Shown: positions 9,083 to 17,229, counted from the first letter of the stretch. The stretch: DNA of 39,570 bases from Mycolicibacterium stellerae (GCF_003719305.1 NZ_RARC01000045.1:1-39570); one strand, 5' to 3'. Translations and numbers: made by a program. The notes: generated by a model not told the origin, from the letters alone.

Positions 9083-9697
9083 CTATTCGCGGCGGCGGAG
9101 GTCTTCGACGAACGCCGTGGCCTCATCCCACGTCGGCAGCAGGCCCGCGGCCTTGACCTCGTCGAGCGTCGGCGCATCGGCGTCGCGGTCGGAGAGCGCG
9201 TGATCAGTGCCGGGCCAACGGATGGCCAAGGCCGGATCGGTGGCCCGGATGGTGTGTTCACGGGCCGGGTCGTACCCCGCCGAGCAGAGGTACATCACCG
9301 TCGAATGTTCGTATAGCGCTTGGAAGCCGTGCGCTAAGCCTTCGCTGATGTACACCGAACGGCGGCTGCGGTCGTCGAGCAGAACCGAGTCCCATTGCCC
9401 GAAAGTCGGTGAGCCGACCCGGATGTCGACAACGACATCGAAGACGGCACCGCGCAGGCACGTCACGTACTTCGCCTGGCTCGGCGGCAGCTGCGCGAAA
9501 TGCAGCCCCCTAAGCACGCCAGCCGCCGACACCGAGCAGTTCGCCTGGCGCAGATCCAGTCGATGCCCGGTGAACCCGTGGAACGCGGCATCGGTGAACC
9601 ACTCGTAGAAGACGCCGCGGTCGTCGGCGTGCTGCTGCGGGGTGATTTCCCACGCGCCGGGGATGGCTAGCTCGCGCACTTGCACGTCACTGGCCAC
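9083..9697 (-). CDS. rmlC: dTDP-4-dehydrorhamnose 3,5-epimerase
   Basis: A 204-aa cupin enzyme catalysing the third step of dTDP-L-rhamnose synthesis, needed in mycobacteria for the rhamnose linker between peptidoglycan and arabinogalactan. Visible family residues are His66 in VLRGLHFAQL (the catalytic His), the SQAKYVTC and FDVVVDIR strands, and Tyr136 in STVMYLCSA (the catalytic Tyr). Length is normal. ATG 9697 overlaps the rmlB stop by 11 bases; a GTG at 9685 would match the usual mycobacterial N-terminus and is a fair alternative. It is the last gene of the minus-strand run. Confidence 0.95.
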   Translation of the reverse strand: MASDVQVRELAIPGAWEITPQQHADDRGVFYEWFTDAAFHGFTGHRLDLRQANCSVSAAGVLRGLHFAQLPPSQAKYVTCLRGAVFDVVVDIRVGSPTFGQWDSVLLDDRSRRSVYISEGLAHGFQALYEHSTVMYLCSAGYDPAREHTIRATDPALAIRWPGTDHALSDRDADAPTLDEVKAAGLLPTWDEATAFVEDLRRRE

Positions 9698-10673
9698 GCA
9701 TCTGATAGGTGGATTCGACCTGTTCCTTCAACGGACGCCACCACGACTCGCTATCGCGATACCAGTCGATCGTCGCGCTGAGGCCCTCTTGGAAGTCGGT
9801 GCGCCTGGGTTTCCACCCGAGCTCATCGCACAGCTGTGACGGGTCGATCGCGTAGCGCAGGTCGTGACCGACACGGTCGACGACATGATCGAAATCGTCA
9901 GGGTCGCGGTCCATCAGCGCCAGTATTGTCCGCATCACCGAAAGGTTGTCGCGTTCACCTTCTGCGCCAATCAGATACGTGCGCCCGATCTGACCGTCGG
10001 TAAGAATCCGCCACACCGCGCTGTTGTGATCGTCGACGTGGATCCAGTCACGAACGTTGGTGCCTGCGCCGTACAACTTCGGGCGCCTGCCGGTCAGCAC
10101 GTTGGTGATCTGGCGCGGGATGAACTTCTCCACATGCTGGTATGGCCCATAGTTGTTGGAGCAGTTGGAAATCGTCGCGCGCACGCCGTAGGACCGCACC
10201 CAGGCGCGCACCAACATATCGGCGGCGGCCTTCGTGGACGAGTACGGGCTCGACGGGTTGTACGGTGTCGCGGCGGTGAACCGGGCCGGTTCGTCCAGCG
10301 CCAAATCCCCGTACACCTCGTCGGTCGAGATGTGGTGCAGCCGCACCCCGTGCCTGCGCACCGCCTCCAGCACCGTGTAGGTGCCGATCACGTTGGTGTG
10401 CAAGAACGGTTCGGGGTCGGCCAGCGCGTTGTCGACGTGTGTTTCCGCGGCGAAATGCACGACGGCGTCGGCCTCGGCGACAAGCTTCGTCACCAACTCC
10501 GCGTCGGCGATGTCGCCCTGCACGAGGCGGATGTCGTCGTCGACCGGTGCCAGCGATTCGCGGCTGCCTGCATAGGTGAGTGCGTCGAGCACCGTCACCG
10601 CATGCTCACCTACCGCGCCGTGCACGAAGTTGGCGCCGATGAACCCAGCGCCCCCCGTGACCAGCAACCGCAT
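9687..10673 (-). CDS. rmlB: dTDP-glucose 4,6-dehydratase
   Basis: A 328-aa extended short-chain dehydrogenase catalysing the second step of dTDP-rhamnose synthesis. The NAD-binding motif GGAGFIG (7-13), the catalytic triad region STDEVYG (Asp118, Glu119) and the Tyr144-x3-Lys148 motif are all present, as is the NNYGPYQ..KFIPR substrate loop. It lies directly upstream of rmlC with overlapping ends, as in M. tuberculosis. The upstream LLM gene ends 24 bases before its ATG, so co-transcription with that gene is possible. Confidence 0.96.
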   Translation of the reverse strand: MRLLVTGGAGFIGANFVHGAVGEHAVTVLDALTYAGSRESLAPVDDDIRLVQGDIADAELVTKLVAEADAVVHFAAETHVDNALADPEPFLHTNVIGTYTVLEAVRRHGVRLHHISTDEVYGDLALDEPARFTAATPYNPSSPYSSTKAAADMLVRAWVRSYGVRATISNCSNNYGPYQHVEKFIPRQITNVLTGRRPKLYGAGTNVRDWIHVDDHNSAVWRILTDGQIGRTYLIGAEGERDNLSVMRTILALMDRDPDDFDHVVDRVGHDLRYAIDPSQLCDELGWKPRRTDFQEGLSATIDWYRDSESWWRPLKEQVESTYQMRGQ

Positions 10674-10697
10674 GGACCTACCGTAACGGTCGGCCTT

Positions 10698-11549
10698 TCA
10701 GCCCGTCAGCCCCAACGGCCCGGCAAGCTCCTTGAGCGTCGGCAGCAGCTTGTCCTCGCCGCCGAGCACCTGGATCGTGACGTGATCCGCCCCGGCCTCC
10801 AGGTGCTGGTTCAGCCGGGCCGCGATGTCGTCGGGCGTGCCGTAGGCGACCAGCGCGTCGATCAGCCGGTCGCTGCCGGGCTTGGCGACGTCCTTGTCGG
10901 TGAAGCCGAGCCGCTTCCAGCTGTTCAGGTAGTTGCTCAGGTTCAGGTAGAAGTCGACGGTTTTCCTGCCGATCTCGCGCGCCTCGTCCACGTCGGTGGA
11001 CAGCACCACCTTGTGCTCGGGTGCCAAATATACTGTGGGACCGATTAATTCGCGGGCCGAGCCGGTGTGCTCCGGCGTCGTCAGGTACGGGTGCGCGCCC
11101 GCGCTGCGTTGCGCGGCCAGCTTGAGCACCTTCGGCCCGAGCGCCGCGATCACCAGTCGGCTGGTGGGCACCTTGGCGGCGTCCAGCGCGTCGAGGTAGG
11201 AGACCAGGACGTCATAGGGCTTGCGGTACTCGTCGGTGTGCTCGGGATGACCGATGCCGATACCGAGCAGGAACCGGCCCGGGTAGGCGTTCTCGACACG
11301 GTGGTAAGCCTCGGCGACCTCCCCGGCGGGGGCCGTCCACACGTTGACGATGCCGGTGGCCACCTGCAGCGTCTCGGTTTGCTCGAGGATCGGCTCGACG
11401 TAGTTCAGGTCACCCGCAGGCGACCCGCCGATCCACAGGGCGCCGTAGCCCAGCTTCTCGATCTCGACGGCCTGCTCGGGTTTGGGGGCGCCGAACGTCC
11501 ACACCCCGAAACGGCCGAGGTCGGGTTTCAGGCTGACGGAGTCGGTCAT
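10698..11549 (-). CDS. LLM-class F420-dependent oxidoreductase (copy 2)
   Basis: A 283-aa TIM-barrel protein of the luciferase-like monooxygenase class, predicted to use coenzyme F420. Supporting stretches are LGYGALWIGGSPAGD, LQVATGIVNVW, YPGRFLLGIGIGHPE and GAHPYLTTPEHT, all shared with the gene immediately upstream. ATG 11549 is preceded by GAGGGGAC at a suitable distance; a longer frame upstream would overlap the neighbouring gene. The M. tuberculosis locus has one such gene (Rv3463) next to rmlB. The substrate is unknown. Confidence 0.85.
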   Translation of the reverse strand: MTDSVSLKPDLGRFGVWTFGAPKPEQAVEIEKLGYGALWIGGSPAGDLNYVEPILEQTETLQVATGIVNVWTAPAGEVAEAYHRVENAYPGRFLLGIGIGHPEHTDEYRKPYDVLVSYLDALDAAKVPTSRLVIAALGPKVLKLAAQRSAGAHPYLTTPEHTGSARELIGPTVYLAPEHKVVLSTDVDEAREIGRKTVDFYLNLSNYLNSWKRLGFTDKDVAKPGSDRLIDALVAYGTPDDIAARLNQHLEAGADHVTIQVLGGEDKLLPTLKELAGPLGLTG

Positions 11550-11559
11550 GGATGTCCCC

Positions 11560-12405
11560 TCATTGAAGTCCAAGCGGTCCCGCGAGTTCGGTGAGCGCGG
11601 GCACGAGCTTGTCAATACCCGTCAACACCTGAACCGGAACATGGTCGGCGCCTGCGGTCAGATGCTCGGTGAGCCGCGCCGCGATGGCGTCGGTGGTGCC
11701 ATATGCGATCACCGCGTCGACCAGCGCATCACTACCCGGCTTGGCGACGTCGGCATCGGTGAAGCCGAGCCGCTTCCAGTTGTTGAGGTAGTTGGCCAGG
11801 TTCAGGTAGATCTCCAGCGCCTTGCGCCCGGTGGCGCGGGCCTGCTCGGCGTCGGTGGTCAGCACCACCTTGTGCTCGGGGGCGAGGAATGCGTCGGGCC
11901 CGATCAGCTCGCGCGCCTGTGCAGTGTGCTCTGGCGTGGTCAGGTACGGGTGTGCACCGGCGCTGCGGCGCGCCGACAGCTTGAGCACCTGCGGGCCGAG
12001 CGCCGCGACCACGATGCGGTCCTTCGGAACCCCGTGCTGGTCGAGTTCATCGAGGTAGTCGCTCAGCGCGTCGTAGGGCTTCTTGTATTCGGTGTGCGCC
12101 TCTGGGTGGCCGACGCCGATGCCGAGGAGGAACCGGCCGGGGTAGGCCTTCTCGATGCGGTGGTACGACTCGGCGACCGGCCCCGCTGCCGCGGTCCAGA
12201 TGTTGACGATGCCGGTGGCCAGCGCCAGGCTGTCGGTGGCCGCCAGGATGGGGTCGATCCACTCCAGTTCGGCGGGGGGCGATCCGCCGGCCCAGATGGC
12301 TCCGTAGCCGAGGGCCTCGATGTCCTTGAGCTGCTGCGGGGACACCTGCTTCCACAGCGAGTAGTGGCCGAACACGCCGAACTTGCCGAGCTGAGGTTTC
12401 GTCAT
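11560..12405 (-). CDS. LLM-class F420-dependent oxidoreductase (copy 1)
   Basis: A 281-aa paralogue of the next gene, ending 10 bases before its start. The two align along their whole length with the same blocks (GYGAIWAGGSPPAE, LATGIVNIW, YPGRFLLGIGVGHPE, SAGAHPYLTTPEHT, YLNNWKRLGFTD), which points to a tandem duplication that has since diverged. The barrel, the Gly-rich cofactor regions and the length fit the F420-dependent LLM family. The start ATG 12405 follows a 59-base gap after the histidine kinase gene. Function beyond the family level cannot be read from the sequence. Confidence 0.85.
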   Translation of the reverse strand: MTKPQLGKFGVFGHYSLWKQVSPQQLKDIEALGYGAIWAGGSPPAELEWIDPILAATDSLALATGIVNIWTAAAGPVAESYHRIEKAYPGRFLLGIGVGHPEAHTEYKKPYDALSDYLDELDQHGVPKDRIVVAALGPQVLKLSARRSAGAHPYLTTPEHTAQARELIGPDAFLAPEHKVVLTTDAEQARATGRKALEIYLNLANYLNNWKRLGFTDADVAKPGSDALVDAVIAYGTTDAIAARLTEHLTAGADHVPVQVLTGIDKLVPALTELAGPLGLQ

Positions 12406-12464
12406 GGTGGGGTCAACCTCGGCTCTGTAGGTGGCTATTCCGATAGGCGCGCGATGATTGGAAA

Positions 12465-13970
12465 CTATTCGGTTCCGGCCGCCGACAGCTCACCGGGTGT
12501 CGGAGTCAGTGGGGGCGGCGCGACCAGCGGCAGGCACACGATGAAACGCGTATCGCCAGGCTTGGACTGCACCGACATGTTTCCGCCGTGCTTCTCGACG
12601 ACGATGCGCCATGCGAGGTCGAGTCCGAGGCCGGTGCCCTCGCCGAACGGCTTGGTGGTGAAGAACGGCGTGAAGATGCGACCGATGATGTCCTCGGGGA
12701 TGCCGGGGCCGTCGTCGCAGATCTCCACGCGGATCATCTGGTCGTTCTCCCGCGCCGTGCGAATGATCAACGTGCCCTTGCCGTCCATCGCCTGGATCGC
12801 GTTGTCGATGATATTCGTCCACACCTGGTTGAGATCGCCTGGGTAACACTGTAATTCGGGCAGCGTCTTGTCCATGTCCTTGATGATCGTGACCGGCCTG
12901 CCCTTGCCTTGGTAACCGACCTTGTCGCCGAACATCATGATCGTGCTGCGCAGCAGTTCGTGGACGTTGGCGCTCTGATACGCGCCGCGGTCCATCTGCG
13001 AGTACTGCTTGGCGTCGGCGAGCAGTGCCGAGATGCGCTTGCTGGCCTCGGCGATCTCGTTCATCCGCAGTTCGTTGTCGATGGTGTACTTCAGCCACCC
13101 GATCGCACTCTGCAACGACGCTGAGGCGTCGACGTCGTCGACCAGCGACGACACCCGCTCCAGCCAGTCGGTGTCCAGCCCGGCTTCCACGAAGGTCGGC
13201 GCATAGTCCCAGGCGCCCGCGATTTCGTGGTCCTCCAGCCAGTCGCCGATCTGGTCCTCGCGGTCGGACGCCTCGAGGGCGGAGAGCTCCAGGTCCTTGT
13301 TCTTGGCCACCTGCTCGGCGACCTGGTCCTGGATGTTGACAAGGACGCGCAACGCCTCGGGCGTGAACTTGGCTTCGGCCACCATCGCCAGCTTGTGCCG
13401 CATATGGCCAACACCTTCGCGGAGATCGGCGACGGCGCGGGCGGTCGCGGCGGCCGGGTTGTTCAGCTGATGGGTCAGCCCCGCGGTGATGGTGCCGAGC
13501 GCCAGCAGCTTCTCGCGCTGCCCGATGATCTGGCTCTGCCTGCGACCGCCGACCATGTGGCCCTCCAACAGGTGCACGGCCATCGGGAACTGGGTCTGCA
13601 TGAAGCCCGCGAACGCGTTGGCGTCGAGGACGAAGCAGCGCGACGGCTTGCTCAGCCGCACGCTCGCCTCGTAGATGTGCTCCTCACCCGGCACATACGC
13701 CGACCACGCGCCGAAGTACACCCCGCGTTGCGACGTCTTGTTGGTCTGGATGTCGACCCCGCCGGAGCGCTTCGACATCACCAGTTCGCCGTCGATCATC
13801 ACGTAGAAGCAGGTCGCCGGTTCACCCTCGACGACAAGTGGTCCAGCAGGGAAGGTCTCGATGCTGCCCGCCTCACACAGGATGTCGAGCTGCGCGTCGG
13901 TGAGGTGCTCGAACAGGAACAGCGTGCGAAGCTCGTCGCGCAGACATTCCCCGCCCGTCTTCGAGCCCAT
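12465..13970 (-). CDS. Histidine kinase with N-terminal cNMP-type domain
   Basis: A 501-aa soluble sensor kinase. Residues about 10-135 resemble a cyclic-nucleotide-binding beta roll (GPLVVEGEPATCFYVMIDGELVM), but the phosphate-binding cassette is non-canonical (RGVYFGAWS where GE-x-x-LL is usual). An H-box follows (GLTHQLNNPAAA, His167), then a long helical stretch (about 185-340), then a complete HATPase domain: N box NIIDNAIQAM (386-395), DDGPGIP (419-425) and GTGLGL (445-450). Gln168 replaces the acidic residue that normally follows the phospho-His. ATG 13970 has an upstream AGAGGA; frame upstream of it overlaps the previous gene and looks non-coding. It lies 14 bases downstream of the response-regulator gene, its likely partner. 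Confidence 0.88.
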   Translation of the reverse strand: MGSKTGGECLRDELRTLFLFEHLTDAQLDILCEAGSIETFPAGPLVVEGEPATCFYVMIDGELVMSKRSGGVDIQTNKTSQRGVYFGAWSAYVPGEEHIYEASVRLSKPSRCFVLDANAFAGFMQTQFPMAVHLLEGHMVGGRRQSQIIGQREKLLALGTITAGLTHQLNNPAAATARAVADLREGVGHMRHKLAMVAEAKFTPEALRVLVNIQDQVAEQVAKNKDLELSALEASDREDQIGDWLEDHEIAGAWDYAPTFVEAGLDTDWLERVSSLVDDVDASASLQSAIGWLKYTIDNELRMNEIAEASKRISALLADAKQYSQMDRGAYQSANVHELLRSTIMMFGDKVGYQGKGRPVTIIKDMDKTLPELQCYPGDLNQVWTNIIDNAIQAMDGKGTLIIRTARENDQMIRVEICDDGPGIPEDIIGRIFTPFFTTKPFGEGTGLGLDLAWRIVVEKHGGNMSVQSKPGDTRFIVCLPLVAPPPLTPTPGELSAAGTE

Positions 13971-13984
13971 GGGAACCGTCCTCT

Positions 13985-15688
13985 CTAGGCTTCCGCCAAG
14001 TACCTGTGCACCAACATCACTGCCATCGATCCTTCGCCGACGGCGGCCGCAACCCGCTTCGCGGACTCCGAACGCACGTCTCCTGCAACAAACACACCCG
14101 GCACACTTGTTTCCAGGTGATGCGGCGGCCGGTCGAGCGTCCAGCCGCTGACCTTCATCACGTCCGGACCGGAAAGCACAAAGCCGTAATCGTCGCGGGC
14201 TATTCCCGCTTCCTCCAGCCAGTCGGTGCGTGGCGTGGCCCCGATGAAGCAGCACATCCGGTCACAGTTCACGGTCTCGGTCTGGTCGGTCCGCTTGTCG
14301 AGCAGCTCCAAGCCGGACAGGTGGCCGTCGGTCGCGACGGTGTTGACGACCTCGGTGCAGGTCCGGACCGTGATGTTGGGCGACTTCTGGATCCGGTCGA
14401 CGAGATACTGCGACATGCCCGCCTCCAGTGAAGGCCCGCGGATCAACATGGTGACCGACTTGGCCGTCTGCGCCATGTACATCGCGGCCTGTCCTGCCGA
14501 GTTGGCGCCACCGACGATGAAGACGTCTTCGCCTGCGCATTCGCTGTTATCCGACACCGAGGCGCCGTAGTACACGCCCCGGCCGATGTAGTTGCAGCTC
14601 GGATCGTCGGGGTCGTCCCAGCACCCCGTGATCTGCAGCTGGCGGTAGTCGACGCCGGTGGCGAGGATGATGGCGCGCGCGCCGATGGTGTTGTCCTCGT
14701 TGAGCTGAATGGAATGGGCGGCGCCGACGCCGTTGACGCTGAGCTTGCCCGCCTCCTGGGTGGTGATGACCTCGGCGCCGAAGCGTTCGGCCTGCCGGCG
14801 CGCCGACGTGGTGAGCTCGGCACCCGAGACGCCGGTGGGAAAGCCCAGGTAGTTCTCGATCTTTGAGCTGCGGCCGGCCTGCCCGCCGGTGGAGGACTTT
14901 TCGACCAGCACCGTCTTGAGCCCCTCCGAGGCGCCGTACACCGCGGCGGCCAGGCCCGCGGGCCCGCCGCCGATCACCGCGAGGTCATACATCTGGAGCT
15001 GCGGACTGGTCGACAGGCCCAGCATGGTGGCCAGCTCGACGTCGGTCGGCTCGACGAGCGTCTCGCCCTTCTCGGTGATGACGACCGGCAGCCGGGTGTT
15101 GTCGAGGCCTGCGGCTTCGAGTAGTTGCTGACCTTTGGGCTCGTCGGCGTTGACGGCGCGGAACGAGTATTGGTTGCGCGCCAGGAACTGCCGCACCTCC
15201 CACGAGCGCTCGCTGTATCGGTGCACGATGACCTTGGTGTAGGGCATCGCGCGGTCGCCCACCGACTGCCACTCCTCGAGCAGGCCGTCGATGACCGGGT
15301 AGAGCTTCTCCTCGGGCGGATCCCATGGCTTGAGCAGGTAGTGGTCCAGGTCGACGACGTTGATGGCGTCGATGGCGGCGTGGGTGTCGGCGTACGCCGT
15401 GAGCAGCACCCGGCGTGCCAGCGGGAAGAAATCCATCGCCTTCTCGAGGAATTCGATCCCGCTCATCTGCGGCATTCGGTAGTCGGCGACGAACACCGCC
15501 ACGGTGTCGCCGCGCAGCTTGAGTTCTTTGAGAGTCTCGAGGGCATCTGCACCGGACTCGGCCCGCACGATGCGGTACCGCTCGCCGTAGTGTCTGCGAA
15601 GGTCGCGGGCGACCGCGCGGGACACTGCAGGGTCATCGTCGACTGTCAGGATTGCGGGTCTTCTTGCCTGATTTCCGGGTTCAGTCAT
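13985..15688 (-). CDS. Response regulator fused to Grx-like and thioredoxin-reductase-like domains
   Basis: A 567-aa three-part protein. Residues about 10-135 form a receiver domain with acidic pocket DDD (17-19), phospho-acceptor Asp69 in VADYRMP, Thr97 and Lys120. Residues about 148-225 look like a thioredoxin/glutaredoxin fold (KVIVHRYSERSWEVRQFL, then LPVVIT with a probable cis-Pro) without a CxxC. Residues about 233-567 are a FAD/NADPH thioredoxin-reductase fold (VIGGGPAGLAAA at 238-249, VGGANSAGQAA near 392, FVAGDVR near the end), but the CxxC position reads YGAS (374-377). The receiver has no DNA-binding output. ATG 15688 sits just downstream of a likely promoter, so the mRNA may be leaderless. 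Confidence 0.9.
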   Translation of the reverse strand: MTEPGNQARRPAILTVDDDPAVSRAVARDLRRHYGERYRIVRAESGADALETLKELKLRGDTVAVFVADYRMPQMSGIEFLEKAMDFFPLARRVLLTAYADTHAAIDAINVVDLDHYLLKPWDPPEEKLYPVIDGLLEEWQSVGDRAMPYTKVIVHRYSERSWEVRQFLARNQYSFRAVNADEPKGQQLLEAAGLDNTRLPVVITEKGETLVEPTDVELATMLGLSTSPQLQMYDLAVIGGGPAGLAAAVYGASEGLKTVLVEKSSTGGQAGRSSKIENYLGFPTGVSGAELTTSARRQAERFGAEVITTQEAGKLSVNGVGAAHSIQLNEDNTIGARAIILATGVDYRQLQITGCWDDPDDPSCNYIGRGVYYGASVSDNSECAGEDVFIVGGANSAGQAAMYMAQTAKSVTMLIRGPSLEAGMSQYLVDRIQKSPNITVRTCTEVVNTVATDGHLSGLELLDKRTDQTETVNCDRMCCFIGATPRTDWLEEAGIARDDYGFVLSGPDVMKVSGWTLDRPPHHLETSVPGVFVAGDVRSESAKRVAAAVGEGSMAVMLVHRYLAEA

Positions 15689-15696
15689 CGCGTTCA

Positions 15697-15724
15697 ATTA
15701 TGCGCTCGCTGTCCAGCCGATAAA
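15697..15724 (-). promoter_or_regulatory. Putative promoter of the response-regulator/kinase operon
   Basis: On the minus strand TTTATC (15724-15719), a 16-base spacer and CATAAT (15702-15697) form a sigma-70-like promoter. The -10 ends 8 bases before ATG 15688, which predicts a leader of one or two bases. Leaderless transcripts are common in mycobacteria. The -35 match is weak. Confidence 0.45.
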
Positions 15725-15745
15725 GTCGAGGTCAGTGGGCCCATG

Positions 15746-15789
15746 GGACCGAGGTCCGTCCCGATGGGGACGACATGCCCTAGTCGGGC
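15746..15789. repeat. Three adjacent inverted repeats in the divergent intergenic region
   Basis: Between the response-regulator gene and the SRPBCC gene lie GGACC-GA-GGTCC (15746-15757), CGTCCC-GATG-GGGACG (15757-15772, perfect 6-base arms) and GCCC-TAGTC-GGGC (15777-15789). Clustered dyads in a 128-base divergent gap could be operator sites for a regulator of one or both genes. High GC makes short GC-only dyads frequent, so the case rests on their clustering. Confidence 0.35.
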
Positions 15790-15816
15790 GTCGGCGGTAC
15801 CGGCGACGATCGACCG

Positions 15817-16410
15817 GTGACCGATCCTGTGACAGACCGCATGCTGATCGAGTCGGCGATGCCCCGATTCGACGCCGTGATCGCCGAACGCACCCTCGTG
15901 CGCGCGGATGCGGCGACCGTTTTCCACGCTGCTCGCACGCTCGACTTCCTCACGGTCGCGACCCCACTGCTCACCGCGTCGATGTGGGTCCGGGGTCTTC
16001 CGGAACGCTTGCGTGGCAGGCACGCGCCACCGCCACCACGGTTCACCCTCGACGCCGAGATGGCATTGCCAGGCTGGCTGCTGCTCGGTGAGCGACCGGG
16101 ACGCGAGGTCGCATTCGGCGCTGTCGGCAAGTTCTGGAAACCCACCATCGAGTGGCGGGATGTGTCGCAGACCGACTTTCCCGGCTTTGCCGAACCCGGG
16201 TGGGGGAAGATCGCGGCGAACTTCTCCGTCGAGTCCCTCGGCGAGCAGACCTCGCTCGGTTACGAATGCCGGACGGTCACGACAGATCCGACCTCGCGGC
16301 GGCGATTCCTGCGCTACTGGTGGCTGGTGCGGCCGTTCGTCGGCCACATCATGCGCGCGACCCTGGCCAAGATCAAAGCCGACGCCGAGGCCGCGGCCGC
16401 ACGCCACTGA
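15817..16410 (+). CDS. SRPBCC-like (START-fold) family protein
   Basis: A 197-aa protein of unknown function. The arrangement (VIAERTLVRADAATVFHAAR near the start, beta-rich middle with FWKPTIEWRDV, then NFSVESLGEQTSLGYECRT and a final long helix after RRRFLRYWWLVRPF) resembles the SRPBCC/polyketide-cyclase-like fold, which binds lipophilic ligands in a cavity. GTG 15817 has no clear ribosome-binding site; ATG 15841 is a possible later start. It is divergent from the two-component operon and lies upstream of infA. The family assignment comes from sequence pattern only. Confidence 0.65.
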   Translation: MTDPVTDRMLIESAMPRFDAVIAERTLVRADAATVFHAARTLDFLTVATPLLTASMWVRGLPERLRGRHAPPPPRFTLDAEMALPGWLLLGERPGREVAFGAVGKFWKPTIEWRDVSQTDFPGFAEPGWGKIAANFSVESLGEQTSLGYECRTVTTDPTSRRRFLRYWWLVRPFVGHIMRATLAKIKADAEAAAARH

Positions 16411-16452
16411 GCGGGCGCGCCGTAGACGACCAGAGACCACCGGATTAACCTT

Positions 16453-16469
16453 GATCGGCAGCGCCGATC
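16453..16469 (+). terminator. Hairpin downstream of the SRPBCC gene, possible terminator
   Basis: GATCGGC-AGC-GCCGATC is a perfect 7-base inverted repeat with a 3-base loop, 43 bases after the stop of the SRPBCC gene and upstream of the infA promoter. It lacks a T tract; mycobacterial terminators often do. The rest of the 296-base gap (16411-16706) holds the putative infA promoter and no convincing ORF. Confidence 0.4.
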
Positions 16470-16509
16470 GGCCCTCGGGGAGCCCTGCGCCGCCCGTCGC
16501 GCAGTGATT

Positions 16510-16537
16510 TTGGGGCACGCCGCCGAGCAGGTAGTAT
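16510..16537 (+). promoter_or_regulatory. Putative infA/ribosomal operon promoter
   Basis: TTGGGG (16510-16515), a 16-base spacer and TAGTAT (16532-16537) fit a sigma-70-type promoter. It lies about 170 bases upstream of infA, so the transcript would carry a long leader. Confidence 0.4.
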
Positions 16538-16706
16538 GGACAAACGGTGCGGCATCCGCGCCGGCTCTTGCGTGCCCCTGTTCTGGAATTTCTAGCTACC
16601 GGCTCACGTTTTGTAGTCGGAGCGAATATTGCGCCTGCAAGATTTGTCGCCGCTCGCGGCGGCCGGCGCCAACGATCAGAAGGACACGGAGGATCTCCGA
16701 AAAATA

Positions 16707-16928
16707 ATGGCCAAGAAAGACGGTGCCATCGAGGTCGAGGGCCGCGTGGTCGAACCTCTGCCCAATGCGATGTTCCGCATTGAGCTGGAGAACGGACACA
16801 AGGTGCTCGCCCACATCAGCGGCAAGATGCGGCAGCACTACATCCGCATCCTGCCCGAGGACCGGGTGGTGGTGGAGTTGTCTCCCTACGACCTGTCCCG
16901 GGGCCGCATCGTTTATCGGTACAAGTAA
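16707..16928 (+). CDS. infA: Translation initiation factor IF-1
   Basis: A 73-aa single OB-fold protein, the standard IF-1 length. It occupies the A site of the 30S subunit during initiation. The sequence [28 protein letters not shown] and RIVYRY is characteristic. I chose ATG 16707 rather than earlier in-frame codons because MAKK is the conserved N-terminus; a GGAGG lies 14 bases upstream, somewhat far. It heads the rpmJ-rpsM-rpsK-rpsD-rpoA-rplQ block, the usual actinobacterial order. Confidence 0.98.
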
Positions 16929-16969
16929 TCCGCTTAACAGCACGAGAGAAAGAACAGGATCGACAAGCC

Positions 16970-17083
16970 GTGAAGGTGAACCCGAGCGTCAAGCCCATTT
17001 GCGATAAGTGCAGGGTGATCCGTCGGCATGGGCGGGTCATGGTGATCTGCTCTGATCCGCGTCACAAACAACGCCAGGGCTGA
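16970..17083 (+). CDS. rpmJ: 50S ribosomal protein L36
   Basis: A 37-aa protein read from GTG 16970: [14 protein letters not shown], then [10 protein letters not shown] and a final DPRHKQRQG. It is the zinc-binding form of L36, with the Cys-x2-Cys, Cys and His ligands all present. It lies 41 bases after infA. This is the normal length for the family. Confidence 0.97.
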
Positions 17084-17128
17084 CTCAAGTCCTGCACCAC
17101 AACTGAATGATGACCTCCCAGTACCACT

Positions 17129-17145
17129 GAGCGGATGCGCCGCTC
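17129..17145 (+). promoter_or_regulatory. Leader hairpin upstream of rpsM
   Basis: GAGCGG-ATGCG-CCGCTC is a perfect 6-base stem in the 146-base gap between rpmJ and rpsM. It has no T tract. It may be a partial terminator, a processing site or part of a ribosomal-protein binding site; nothing in the sequence decides between these. Confidence 0.3.
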
Positions 17146-17229
17146 GCCAACGCCCGGCACGGAGGCCGGACCCTGCAGAGCAGGAACGGACTGGGAACAG
17201 ACCTCCGCAAAGAGAAAGAACACTGCCTG

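Noticed and set aside
9864..12846. Long plus-strand open frames (394 and 454 codons) opposite rmlB, the LLM genes and the kinase
   Set aside because: They mirror well-supported minus-strand genes and their translations are low-complexity without family signatures.
15742..15761. Possible DosR dormancy box (GGGACCGAGGTCC) upstream of the two-component operon
   Set aside because: Only the outer GGGAC and GTCC parts fit the consensus; the centre and the flanks do not, and the second half ends in G instead of C.
15694..16518. A 274-codon minus-strand frame opposite the SRPBCC gene
   Set aside because: It would cover the divergent promoter region and its translation has no fold-like pattern, whereas the plus-strand frame does.
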